Below the pieces are notes generated by a model. That model made no database searches. It saw nothing but the letters and a program-made list of their open reading frames with translations, and was not told the origin of the DNA. 64,000 nucleotides of DNA. Source: Actinophytocola oryzae (GTDB taxonomy: Bacteria > Actinomycetota > Actinomycetes > Mycobacteriales > Pseudonocardiaceae). Numbering within the stretch: the stretch's first letter is position 1; every line of letters starts with the position of its first letter. The translations under genes were made by a program, and so were the position numbers. The stretch covers positions 186,001 through 250,000 of the forward strand of contig NZ_SOCP01000006.1 of the NCBI RefSeq assembly GCF_004364325.1, written 5' to 3'. This document shows, one piece after another, positions 52,401-59,938 of the stretch.

Positions 52401-52958
52401 CCCACCCGGGAAGTCCGCGAGTCCCACCCAAGCCTGGTCGCGGTGTTCCTCCACGCCACCCAGCAGTTGCCGCAGCCCCAACTGGTTCTCGATTGCGAGC
52501 ACGACGACCCCGTTGTCCGCCAACGAGTTCGTCACGGCCGACAGGAGTGACCTCGGGTCGTTGTGCTCCAGCGCCCCGCAGAGCACCGCCACGTCGAACG
52601 GTCCGGCGCCCGCGAGTCCTTCCGCGAGCGTGGCCGACTCGATCCGCACGTTCGGGAGGTCGCGGCAGCGTTCCCGCGCCGACGCCGCCCGGTCCGGCAC
52701 ACCCTCGATGCCGAGCACCGACGCACCGGCCTCGCCGAGTGCCCGCGACAGCACACCGGAGCCGCAGCTGACGTCGACCACTCGCATGCCGGGCGAGATT
52801 CGCAGCGGTGCCAGCAGGCCGAGCCGGGCAGGGGAGAAGTGGTAGGCGGTCTCCCACGTGCTGACCAGGTTCGACAGCTCTGTCGAACCCGAGGAGACGT
52901 CCCGCGCGTCACGCAGGGCCGTCAGTACCGCCGCGTCGTCGGCGTGGTCGATCGTCAT
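49413..52958 (-). CDS. methyltransferase - kinase-like - coiled-coil - glycosyltransferase fusion
   Basis: 1181 residues. Residues 45-215: SAM methyltransferase (DVSCGSGVLSRALGEAG, motif I at 62-69). Residues about 300-470: kinase/APH-like segment with HLDVHPGNLIIG (408-419) and DLEW (428-431), matching the HxDxxxxN catalytic loop and metal Asp. Residues about 540-655: coiled coil. Residues about 715-830: beta-rich region. Residues about 845-1080: GT2 domain (ICMATYRPDAGFLAQQL, SDDASG, DQDD 939-942). The methyltransferase-kinase-coiled coil order recalls WbdD, the O-antigen chain terminator and length ruler of E. coli O9a; the fused GT2 is extra. Likely caps or sizes a surface glycan. Confidence 0.82.
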   Translation of the reverse strand: MTIDHADDAAVLTALRDARDVSSGSTELSNLVSTWETAYHFSPARLGLLAPLRISPGMRVVDVSCGSGVLSRALGEAGASVLGIEGVPDRAASARERCRDLPNVRIESATLAEGLAGAGPFDVAVLCGALEHNDPRSLLSAVTNSLADNGVVVLAIENQLGLRQLLGGVEEHRDQAWVGLADFPGGSGPRAWTRGTLHRMLAGAGLTAQRWFMPYPDFTMPRVVLDESAFRHGPDLVEKLVRDPLQGSFGGNDATTSGRIAHRLAMAEGIGPVVAPSFLIVAARTPAALSTVVEPGLAWLISGARRPEWRRTRRLNPDFTLQTIHSGLGDARSWLRQEHLVSEPLRPGRAMDAYLLDAMRRHDIPELTHFLGMWRQTCLAQARPLDPANLPHAYLPHRPDVPVLPPDHLDVHPGNLIIGPQGGVTRVDLEWHAGHGVDAELVMLRALLEFAREVVQGHAPHPWQATTVRGVLAELCALTGLSTALDGRWDELVAAEATLQEQVTGQLADRIAAALEHDVDADHGEPLWQLPGGLRSLRAADNARRAVEYERDSAIGREQELAAEVARQSARIDDLAERLRRTEHELAMARSQLDLKDDRIGKAFTELSAAVHEAALAWQTNEQTEAARAALDAEAASLRSRLSRTRARLDALEGSSLVRTAHRSVWPAGRLVRGVRDLALGRPGDEPDGLLRKVGHRAPGLVSRLTGRYRSRATSAREAGLHFDLPVPGTLAVGAGQVLELVGWVTHASVGVRSVSIQAGSVTVPARRGHFRPDVAAALRPGGVRVPDGSGVTVRIPVASTSAPGVLPLSLVVTLDDGTVLTRELPTVSLVETELSPVSARWPSDGAKVAICMATYRPDAGFLAQQLDSIRAQKHTNWLCVISDDASGVDHVATIHRLVAGDERFVVLAHDENVGFYRNFERAMTHVPAAADLVALSDQDDVWDADKLDTLVERFADPSVTLAYADMRLIDTHDEVIESSFWRHRRNQWSDLDSLLLLNTVTGAACMVRADVVREQVLPFPPGTPSAFHDQWIAAVALAAGRLEFVDRPLHSYRQHDDAVSGRRDNRLDEGLPSGLGWLRLLLGRGEDPELEAVADYELRRVAQFTTVLLMRQWHRLGDVRERLAELTRVERDLKPLLARARADRQTTAGAERRLLAAAVRWKSLRGRRLRLPVLPPHPLD

Positions 52959-52965
52959 CTACGCG

Positions 52966-54102
52966 TCACGAGGCCGGTGGGAACTCTTTCTTTTCCTTCG
53001 CGATCAGGTCGTTGAACTCCGACTCCACGTTGGCCGAGTCCGCGCCGTACACCTCGACACGCACCAGGTAACCGTCGGTGATGTAGTGGGCCCGGAACAC
53101 CGTCTGGTCCGACGGCGGGATCGGCGTCTGCTTGCGGACGAGGACCCCGTCCTCGTTGCTGACCAGCTCGAACTGCGCCTGCTGGTAGAGCCCGTCCATG
53201 GCGTTCAGCACGTCGCTCGGGTTCGAGTCAGGGCCGAGCTTGAACGCCCAGATGCCGCGCCGCAGGCCGTTGTCCTCGGTGACCAGCCCGCCGACGTCCG
53301 AGACGCCGACCGACTGGAGCAGCGCGGCCTCGTCCTTGGTGGGCTGCTGGTCCGTGATCGCCTGCGACATCGGCACGGTGCGGTTCAGCACCTCCTCGCC
53401 GGGCAGCTCGATGAACGGCCCCTCGGGAAGGTTGGGTTCCTCGGTCGTGGTGGTCGTCTCCTGGGACTGCTCCTGGCTCGTCCCACCGCCGCCGTTGCCG
53501 CCGGCCTGGTTGTCGTCGCCCTTGTCGCGGAAGCCGAAGAACCAGATGGCCCCGCCCGCGAGCGCGAGCACCAGCACGACGGCGATCACGATGCCGACGG
53601 TCTTGCCGCCACCGCCCCCGGACTTCTCCTCGAAGACCTCGGGCCCCTGCCTCGGCCAGCTCTGCTGCCCGAACTCCGGCGGCAGCTCCTCGTTGGCCCA
53701 CGGTGGCGGGGTCATCGACGACTGCTGCTGCGGGTGCAGGGTCTCCCACGGCGGCGGCGCGGGACGCGGCGGGAACGTCGGCGGCATGTTCGACACGATC
53801 TGGGTGCTGTCCGCGTCGTTGCCCCGGCCGACCACCTGCGTGCGGTCGCCGACCTGTCCCTGCTGTCCCACGGCCTGCGTGCGCTCGCCGAAGGTCGGCT
53901 GCTGCGGCGGCTGCTGCGCGGGGTTCACCGGGCGGAAGACCTGCGTGGGTTCCGCACTCTGTTGCTGCTGCGGCGGTTCCGGTGCGCTCTGGCCCGAAGC
54001 CTGTGCGATCACACGGTCACGCCGGGTGCGGTACTCGTCAGCGGAGATCTGACCGGACGCCAGCGCGCTGTCGAGCTGTGCGAGCTCGTCTTGCCAGGAC
54101 AT
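52966..54102 (-). CDS. membrane-anchored exported-domain protein with SHOCT-like N-terminus
   Basis: 378 residues from ATG 54102 behind GGAGG. Residues 1-35 are a SHOCT-like segment (DELAQLDSALASGQISADEY). A Gln/Pro-rich cytoplasmic stretch carries four Thr-Gln-x-hydrophobic motifs (TQVF 53, TQAV 75, TQVV 88, TQIV 100). One membrane helix (about 168-190, ending GGAIWFFGFRD) and a Thr-rich linker lead to an exported domain of about 150 residues with GIWAFKLG and RAHYITDGYLVRVEVYG. The same exported domain, without the front, is encoded at 57202. Last gene of the minus-strand cassette. Confidence 0.75.
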   Translation of the reverse strand: MSWQDELAQLDSALASGQISADEYRTRRDRVIAQASGQSAPEPPQQQQSAEPTQVFRPVNPAQQPPQQPTFGERTQAVGQQGQVGDRTQVVGRGNDADSTQIVSNMPPTFPPRPAPPPWETLHPQQQSSMTPPPWANEELPPEFGQQSWPRQGPEVFEEKSGGGGGKTVGIVIAVVLVLALAGGAIWFFGFRDKGDDNQAGGNGGGGTSQEQSQETTTTTEEPNLPEGPFIELPGEEVLNRTVPMSQAITDQQPTKDEAALLQSVGVSDVGGLVTEDNGLRRGIWAFKLGPDSNPSDVLNAMDGLYQQAQFELVSNEDGVLVRKQTPIPPSDQTVFRAHYITDGYLVRVEVYGADSANVESEFNDLIAKEKKEFPPAS

Positions 54103-54205
54103 GAAGTCGCCCTCCAACACAGATGGTGCACCGACAGCGCCTACCCCGCCATGACCCGGCAAAGACTATTGGGTCAGGTGTGGAGCGGCGGTGTCGGGTG
54201 GCTAA

Positions 54206-55357
54206 CTACTTGGTGGGCGGCGCGGCGTCCGTGACGGCCGTCATCGCCTGCTGGAACTGGGCGTGCAGCTCGGCGATGTCACCGACGGGGATCTGCAGCA
54301 CGCTCAGCTGGATCGTCGTGTCACCGTAGGTGTACACCCCGCGCAGGGCTGCCGCGTCCCTGTTGCTCACCGTGGTCATCGTGACGTCACCGGGGACGCC
54401 CTCGACCTTGGTGTCCGTGAAACCGAGCCCCTTCTGGACGTCGAGGATCTTGCCGGTCAACTCCTTGGCCGCCGCCGCGCTGTCGCTCTTGTACGCGTAC
54501 AGCAGGTAGCGGTAGTTCTCGTCCGAGTAGCCGGAATAGGTCACCTGCTTCGCGCCGGCGTCGGCGAGCAGCGTCGCCTCGGAGGGGGCGATGACCTGCA
54601 GTTCGCTGGCGCGACCGATGTCCATCGTGCCCGCGTTGTCGGCCGCCTCGCCAGGCAGCTCGATCTTGGTGATGTCGACCGGTTCCGGCGCCTTCGGCCC
54701 GTTGTCCTGGCTGGTCTCCTGGCCCGCGGTGTTCGTGTCGTCGCTGTCGCGGAACCCGAGGAACCACACGGCGCCACCCGCGATGGCGAGCACGACGACG
54801 ACCGCGACCACGATCAGCAACGGCTTGGGGCCACCCCGTGCCGGCTTGTTGCTCGTGAACAGGTCCTGCGCGTCGAGTGGGGTGACCGCGGGGCCGCCGA
54901 CCTGCGGTGGCACGGGCGGGAACGAGGCGATGCCGGTCGCGGCGGTGTGCGTGGGCGGCAGTGTGGCCCACTGCGGCGGCTGGCCCTGCTGGTTCTGCTG
55001 GGCCTGCGGTTGCTCGGGGGGCGCCGGGGTGGTGGGCGCGTCGGTGACCGGGGCGACGATCTGGGTGTGCTCGGTCCCGTTGGACTTCGCCGGATCCGTG
55101 ATGATCTGCGTCACGTCGGCCTCTGACTCGCCGTTCTCGATGCTCACCACCTGCGTGACCTCGGCGGCGTCGTGCGCCTCGGCGCCCTCCGCCACGACGG
55201 GCTGCGGCCCGGTCGGCGGACCGATGACGGGCGACGGCGGCTGGGCCGACGAGGCAGCCGCGAGGATCTCGTCCCGACGCTTGCGGTACTCGTTGGCCGA
55301 GAGATCACCGCCGGCAAGCGCGCTATCGAGTTGCCTCAACTCTTCCTGCCAGGTCAT
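54206..55357 (-). CDS. paralogue: SHOCT-like, Thr-Gln repeats, membrane helix, exported domain
   Basis: 383 residues, AAAGGG upstream. Aligns with its neighbour: EELRQLDSALAGGDLSANEY (SHOCT-like), membrane helix ending GGAVWFLGFRD, similar exported domain (LPGEAADNAGTMDIGRA and YGDTTIQLSVLQIP). Its Thr-Gln motifs TQVV, TQII and TQIV are at 68, 83 and 98, exactly 15 residues apart. A linker with Pro/Gln follows. Likely arose by duplication with the gene at 52966. Cytoplasmic motifs would be reachable by PknA/PknB and FHA proteins. Confidence 0.75.
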   Translation of the reverse strand: MTWQEELRQLDSALAGGDLSANEYRKRRDEILAAASSAQPPSPVIGPPTGPQPVVAEGAEAHDAAEVTQVVSIENGESEADVTQIITDPAKSNGTEHTQIVAPVTDAPTTPAPPEQPQAQQNQQGQPPQWATLPPTHTAATGIASFPPVPPQVGGPAVTPLDAQDLFTSNKPARGGPKPLLIVVAVVVVLAIAGGAVWFLGFRDSDDTNTAGQETSQDNGPKAPEPVDITKIELPGEAADNAGTMDIGRASELQVIAPSEATLLADAGAKQVTYSGYSDENYRYLLYAYKSDSAAAAKELTGKILDVQKGLGFTDTKVEGVPGDVTMTTVSNRDAAALRGVYTYGDTTIQLSVLQIPVGDIAELHAQFQQAMTAVTDAAPPTK

Positions 55358-56426
55358 CCGGCGCCCTTTCTGCGGAGTTCCGTCCGCGATTTTCCCACTT
55401 GCGATACCGGCGGACGCACGGTGCCTCGACGAAGCGGTACAGCAGGTCTGCGATGACCGCGGAAGCGAGCGTCGCGACGAAGAAGGCCAGTGTCGTACCC
55501 GTGGTTGTCGAGAGTAGGTGAGGCGTCACGTAGAGAACCGGCACATGAACGAGAAAGACGGCATAAGTTCTGTTCGCGACACCCCTTGTCCACCGCCCGG
55601 CGACCACGCCGCCGGTCAGCCGGCAGACGACGATCACGAGCAGCGCTATGCATACCACCAGTCGCCCGTAGCCCGGAATGGCCGGCGTCAGATCGCTCGT
55701 GAGATCTGCCCGTACCAGCAACAGCCACTGCAGCACGCCGTACGCGAGGCCGGCCAGCGGGTGCAGCCTGCCGAGCCGCACGAGCGCGATGACCTGTCCG
55801 ATGAACAGGATCGGCAGGAAGGTGACGACCACGCGCAGCATGTGTGTTGCGACGCCGTCGTCGTGCAGCACCGACAGCAGCACCGAGATCATGGTGACGG
55901 CGAGCGCCGGCGGCAGCCACGGCCACCTGCGCAGCAACGGGATCGTGGCCGCGACGAAGACGTAGTAGGAGATCTGGACGGCGAGTGTCCACGTCACCAG
56001 GTCGAGGCCCGCGTTGCCCGAGAAGAAGAAGTTCGCGAGCGTCAGGTTGGCGAACAGGTCGCCCACTGTCACGGGACCGGTCACGCCGATCGGTGTGTTC
56101 GTCCGCGCGACGACCCAGACGGCCAGGAGGACCACCCACATCGCGGGGAGGATCCGCACCGCCCGCCGAGCGACGAACCGGCCGGGGCTCTCCCGTTGTG
56201 CCGCGTAGGTGATGACCACGCCGCTGACGATGAAGAACGTGCCGATGCCGAAGGCACCCACGAGGGAGTCGAGGCGCAGCGGGCCGAACACCGTGGCGGA
56301 GGCCTTCTCGTCGAACGTCCACCGCTGTTGGCCCGACGCGAACCACCCGCGGAAGTGGTCGTACACGACCGCGACCGACGCCACGATGCGCAGCGCGTTG
56401 AGCCCGTGGAGATACCCGCCGCTCAC
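55323..56426 (-). CDS. acyltransferase-3 family membrane protein (OafA/YrhL-like)
   Basis: 367 residues from GTG 56426. Ten membrane helices. N-terminal motif LNALRIVASVAVVYDHFRGW contains the Arg and His found in functional AT3 proteins, and GTFFIVSGVVITYAA matches the FFxxSGF-type motif. C-terminal RTYAVFLVHVPVLYV fits the YxxYLxHxP motif. It transfers acyl groups (often acetyl) to extracytoplasmic sugars. Start overlaps the preceding gene (GTGA); its end overlaps the next start by 35 nt. Confidence 0.92.
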   Translation of the reverse strand: MSGGYLHGLNALRIVASVAVVYDHFRGWFASGQQRWTFDEKASATVFGPLRLDSLVGAFGIGTFFIVSGVVITYAAQRESPGRFVARRAVRILPAMWVVLLAVWVVARTNTPIGVTGPVTVGDLFANLTLANFFFSGNAGLDLVTWTLAVQISYYVFVAATIPLLRRWPWLPPALAVTMISVLLSVLHDDGVATHMLRVVVTFLPILFIGQVIALVRLGRLHPLAGLAYGVLQWLLLVRADLTSDLTPAIPGYGRLVVCIALLVIVVCRLTGGVVAGRWTRGVANRTYAVFLVHVPVLYVTPHLLSTTTGTTLAFFVATLASAVIADLLYRFVEAPCVRRYRKWENRGRNSAERAPDDLAGRVEATR

Positions 56427-57205
56427 GTGACCTGCCCCAGCACGGCGAACAGCACGACGGGACCGACCAGGACGAACCACTCGGCACTCGCGGACAGCGC
56501 TCTCGTGACGGGGTTCGCGGCGATCGCGTCGGCGGTCCGTCCGGGACGCACCGCCACGAGGAACACCAGCACCGCGATCGTCGCGGCGACCGGGTACCAC
56601 CACCGGTCGAGGCCGGGGAAGTTCTCGTCGACGGCGACGACCGCGCCGAGACAGCAGGCACCGAGCAGGACACCGGCCCACGCGGGAATCGTCCGGTCGA
56701 GCACGCGCCAGGTGGCGGTGCCGATGAGGGCCAGCGGCAGGAACTCCAGTGGCCTGGCCAGTTCCGGGAGGTCCGTGAGCACGGCGGTGCCGACGGTGGC
56801 CGCGAGCACGACGACGGTCGACGGCCAGACCAGCCGGTCCAGGCTGACGAGCCAGGCGACCAGCTGCAGCACCGTGAGCCACGCGAGCGGCACGAGCGGC
56901 ATCCCGCCCGGCATGGTCCACGCGGTCAGCCCGGTCACCGCGACCACGGCGGCGAGGCCGGTCGCCACGGCGAGCGGGACCACCTGCCGGACCGTGAAAC
57001 CCGTGCACAGCAACAGGAGCATGAGCGCGAACGGCCCGAAGTCCTCGCCGAGGCCGAGTGGCCGGTTGACCCACTCGCGGATGGTCGCGACCGGCTCGGG
57101 GTTCAGGTCCTGCCTGGCGAGCCACAGCCCGATCCCGTAGCCGTAGAGGCCGAGCACGCCGGCAGCCGCACGCAGCAGCGTGACCGGGGTCGCGACGAGC
57201 GTCAT
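56423..57205 (-). CDS. AT3-like membrane protein lacking the catalytic histidine
   Basis: 260 residues, seven or eight membrane helices, overlapping both neighbours by 4 nt. The opening LLRAAAGVLGLYGYGIGLWL aligns with the AT3 helix 1 pattern Rxxaxxxvvxx[H], but no His follows; DFGPFALMLLLLCTGFTVR resembles the FxxSGF motif without its Ser, and RALSASAEWFVLVGPVVL the C-terminal motif. It may be an inactive AT3 partner or an unrelated membrane protein with similar helices. A longer upstream frame to 57742 was rejected. Confidence 0.65.
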   Translation of the reverse strand: MTLVATPVTLLRAAAGVLGLYGYGIGLWLARQDLNPEPVATIREWVNRPLGLGEDFGPFALMLLLLCTGFTVRQVVPLAVATGLAAVVAVTGLTAWTMPGGMPLVPLAWLTVLQLVAWLVSLDRLVWPSTVVVLAATVGTAVLTDLPELARPLEFLPLALIGTATWRVLDRTIPAWAGVLLGACCLGAVVAVDENFPGLDRWWYPVAATIAVLVFLVAVRPGRTADAIAANPVTRALSASAEWFVLVGPVVLFAVLGQVT

Positions 57206-57819
57206 CCTGGCGGCCACTCGGTCAGCTGACGTGTCGCGAGGGTGGCGAACGCCTGGTCGACGCGGTCCTTGTCGGTGCCGTACGCCTCGATCCGGATCAG
57301 GTACGGGCCGAGGACGTAGTGCGCGCGGTACCCGGTGAACGGCTGCCCTTCGGAGGGTGTCTGCGTACGCAGCAGCACCCCGTCGTGTGCGGTGTAGGCG
57401 CGGGTCCAGCCGCCCTGCTCGTACAGCGCGTCGATGGCCCGCTGCGCGTCGCGCGGATCGGCGCCGTCGTGGACGGCCATCTGCCACACGCCCTGGGACA
57501 CTCCGTCGTCGCGGGCCACGCGTGCCTTGACCGCGACCACGCCCGCCCCGCTCAGGACGTCCGACTCGATGTCGCCGAGTACGTCGGGGGAGTTGCCCGC
57601 CTTGACGGTGGTCGAGTCCATGACGAGGAAGCCGGGCGGCCGCACGAGAACGAGCCGCTCGGGGTTGTCGGGTAATCGGAGGTCGGTGTCGGGCACGGTG
57701 ACCCGTTGGCCCGCCAGCTCCGGGTCGTCGCCGAACCCCCACACCACCACCGCGCCGACCACGGCCGCCGTCAGCAGCACGTGGACAAGGGCCACCGCGA
57801 CGGCGCGCCAGACCCGCAC
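57202..57819 (-). CDS. membrane-anchored exported domain, paralogous to C-terminus of the 52966 gene
   Basis: 205 residues, GTG 57819 after GGGGGAGG. Signal anchor (VALVHVLLTAAVVGAVVVWGFG) followed by a domain with LPDNPERLVLVRPPGF, GVWQMAVHDGADPRDAQRA, HDGVLLRTQTP and YRAHYVLGPYLIRIEAYG. The latter motifs align with those in the 52966 protein. No SHOCT-like segment and no cytoplasmic Thr-Gln motifs here. First gene of a five-gene coupled string to 52966. Confidence 0.75.
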   Translation of the reverse strand: MRVWRAVAVALVHVLLTAAVVGAVVVWGFGDDPELAGQRVTVPDTDLRLPDNPERLVLVRPPGFLVMDSTTVKAGNSPDVLGDIESDVLSGAGVVAVKARVARDDGVSQGVWQMAVHDGADPRDAQRAIDALYEQGGWTRAYTAHDGVLLRTQTPSEGQPFTGYRAHYVLGPYLIRIEAYGTDKDRVDQAFATLATRQLTEWPPG

Positions 57820-57835
57820 ACGAACCTCCCCCTGA

Positions 57836-58954
57836 CTACGTCGAGCCGCCCCGGCGGATGACGTAGGTGAAGCTCTCCCACTCGGCGCCGGCCATGTCGT
57901 CCGGCACGATGTTCACGATCTCCGAACCGCAGTGCGTGAACAAGAGGCGGACGAGGTTGACGTCCATGCCGAACATCTCCATGCCGCCGTCGTCGCGGCC
58001 CCTCGGCGCCGGCATCGGCTCGATCCTGACCTCCTGCGGCTCGCTGACCGCGGGCACCTCGACGACCGTTCCCGCCACCACGGTCACGGGCGTCCGCACG
58101 GGCGTGCTGCCCACCTCGGCCCACCAGGTGACGGCCTCCTGCACGATGTCCAGCTCCAGGTCGTAGGTGCCTGGCTCGTCCGGTGCGACGACCGGCAGCT
58201 CCAGCACCACGGACTGGTCCGGCGCGAGGTCGTGCGGCAGGTCGGTGCGGCCGTCGTTCCAGCGCACCGGCTCGTCGTCGGCCAGCCAGTGGTTGCCGAG
58301 CCGGATCAGGCGGCCCGCGGGCCAGAGGTGCTGGCTGACGTTGGTGACGCGGGTCCGCACCGGCGCGACCTGGCCGACGCCAACCGGGCTGGGTACCTCG
58401 AGCAGCTCGATCCGCGCACGCATGCCCTCGGTCGGCAGCTGTTCCGGCCTGCTCGGCCGGTAGGGGATCTGGATCGCGAGCACACCGCCGGGCCGTACGA
58501 CGCGCTGCAACTCGACCAGGCACGCCAGCTGGACGGCGGCAGGCGAGTGCTGCACGGAGATGAGGCTGACCGCGGCGTCGAACGTCTCGTCGTCGAACGG
58601 CAGCCGGTGGCCGTCGTAGGCGACGAAGCCGACCCGGTCGGGGAGCCGGTTGATCCGGTGCGCCTCGTCGATCATCGACTGCGCGATGTCGACGCCGACG
58701 ACCTCCCTGGCGTGCGCCGCGAGCGCGTTGGTCAGACGGCCGACACCGCACCCGAAGTCGAGCACGCGGTCGCCGAGCGACAGCCCCGCCTCGTCGAGCA
58801 TCGCCTTGACCTGGGCGATCGGCTCGACCCCGGTGGCGAGGAACTCGTCGACGTCCCAGCCGCCGTGGCGCCGCTCGGGATCGGTCAGCACCGCCCACAG
58901 CGGGTCGGCCTTCCCGAGGTCCTCCCAGGTCGACTTGAGCCGGTCCACAGTCAT
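57836..58954 (-). CDS. SAM-dependent methyltransferase with C-terminal beta-sandwich (glycan associated)
   Basis: 372 residues from ATG 58954. SAM domain about 10-185: RVLDFGCGVGRLTNAL, VVGVDIAQSMI, SVQHSPAAVQL. Residues about 195-310 form a beta-rich carbohydrate-cluster domain with TNVSQHLWPAGRLIRLGNHW and EPGTYDLELDIVQEAV, widespread in actinobacterial sugar clusters. The tail carries FTYVIRRGG. Probably methylates a sugar or lipid-linked glycan. The -10 TAGGCT, embedded in the previous stop codon region, suggests a leaderless mRNA. Confidence 0.85.
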   Translation of the reverse strand: MTVDRLKSTWEDLGKADPLWAVLTDPERRHGGWDVDEFLATGVEPIAQVKAMLDEAGLSLGDRVLDFGCGVGRLTNALAAHAREVVGVDIAQSMIDEAHRINRLPDRVGFVAYDGHRLPFDDETFDAAVSLISVQHSPAAVQLACLVELQRVVRPGGVLAIQIPYRPSRPEQLPTEGMRARIELLEVPSPVGVGQVAPVRTRVTNVSQHLWPAGRLIRLGNHWLADDEPVRWNDGRTDLPHDLAPDQSVVLELPVVAPDEPGTYDLELDIVQEAVTWWAEVGSTPVRTPVTVVAGTVVEVPAVSEPQEVRIEPMPAPRGRDDGGMEMFGMDVNLVRLLFTHCGSEIVNIVPDDMAGAEWESFTYVIRRGGST

Positions 58955-58961
58955 GGCGGCA

Positions 58962-58967
58962 AGCCTA
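58962..58967 (-). promoter_or_regulatory. -10 TAGGCT of leaderless promoter, overlapping a stop codon
   Basis: Minus-strand TAGGCT supplies the TAG stop of the 58965-59912 gene and ends 7 nt before ATG 58954. One sequence serves as translational stop and probable promoter. Confidence 0.5.
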
Positions 58968-59912
58968 TTGGGCGGGGGCGACCTCACTCGCGCGCCGGTC
59001 CCGCCGGGCACGCGCCAGGCCGTACCGCAGCGCGAGCACCAGGTCCGCGAGCGTGTGCCCGACCCGGAGCATCAGGCTGACCGTGGCCGCGGCGGGAGCA
59101 CCGAGCAACGGGGTCAGGGCGAGGATCAGCACGGCCTCGCGGGCACCGACGCCGGCAGGCGCGAGGAACACCAGCAGGCCGACCAGCCAGCCGAGTGCGA
59201 ACGCGCCGGTGCACACCACGGCGAGCCGCAGCACGGAGTCCGTGAACGGGTCGGCGAGCACGTACCCGGCCACCCCGTACCCGACCCACGCGGGCAGCAT
59301 CCACAGAAGTGGTTTGACCAGCCCGGACCAGCGCAGCACGGGCGGCGTGGTGCCGGACCGCTTCGCCAGCTTGCGGGCCAGCCAGTTGATGATCCTCGGG
59401 TGCAGCAGGACCAGCGCGAGGGGGATGCACAGGCCCGCCCAGCCGAACCTGCTCACCAGGTCCGGCTGGCTGACCAGCAGCAACGCGCCGACCAGCACCG
59501 AGGTGACGGCGTGCACGACCAGGAACACAGACCCGGCCAGCAGCGCCGCCCCACCGGGCACGCCACGCTCCCGCGCGAACTTCATCTGTGCCAGGAACGG
59601 CCACACCGACCCTGGCAGGTACTTCCCGACCTGCGCGGGGAAGAAGATCTCCCGCGCGGCCGCGGACGACACCGGCGAGCCGAGCGCGGCGAGGCAGTGC
59701 TTCCACACCTCGGCCGTCGCCAGCAGTCCCAGCACGATGCCCGCGAACGCGACGACCGGCCGCCACCAGGCGATCTCGCCGATCGAGTCGAGCATCGACG
59801 GGAAGTCGTCCCGCAACGCCCACGCCGCGACACCGACGGCGACGACCACGAAGCCGATCGCCAACAGATCCGACTTCCTGCTGGGTTTCGGCGCCGACGG
59901 CTCGTCAGACAC
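58965..59912 (-). CDS. LPG-synthase-TM/AglD2-like flippase-type membrane protein
   Basis: 315 residues, GTG 59912, eight predicted membrane helices. Motifs FFPAQVGKYLPGSVWPFLAQ and LAPAGVGAREAVLILAL are the characteristic sequences of the LPG_synthase_TM (UPF0104) family. In glycan loci such proteins serve as putative lipid-linked sugar flippases. It lies between two methyltransferase genes on the same strand. Confidence 0.92.
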   Translation of the reverse strand: MSDEPSAPKPSRKSDLLAIGFVVVAVGVAAWALRDDFPSMLDSIGEIAWWRPVVAFAGIVLGLLATAEVWKHCLAALGSPVSSAAAREIFFPAQVGKYLPGSVWPFLAQMKFARERGVPGGAALLAGSVFLVVHAVTSVLVGALLLVSQPDLVSRFGWAGLCIPLALVLLHPRIINWLARKLAKRSGTTPPVLRWSGLVKPLLWMLPAWVGYGVAGYVLADPFTDSVLRLAVVCTGAFALGWLVGLLVFLAPAGVGAREAVLILALTPLLGAPAAATVSLMLRVGHTLADLVLALRYGLARARRDRRASEVAPAQ

Positions 59913-59915
59913 GGT

Positions 59916-59938
59916 GTTCGCTCCGCGGGCTCCGCTCA
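59916..59938 (-). repeat. post-stop repeat GCGGAGC-CCC-GCGGAGC, copy 1
   Basis: After the TGA of the gene ending at 59936 the minus strand reads TGAGCGGAGCCCGCGGAGCG. Two near-identical copies lie at 60676-60693 and 60742-60759. The repeated unit GCGGAGC is perfectly placed behind stop codons. Confidence 0.7.

Noticed and set aside
56423..57742. 439-residue frame extending the AT3-like gene upstream
   Set aside because: The first 179 residues are antisense-quality sequence overlapping the 57202 gene in another frame; ATG 57205 fits the ATGA overlap.
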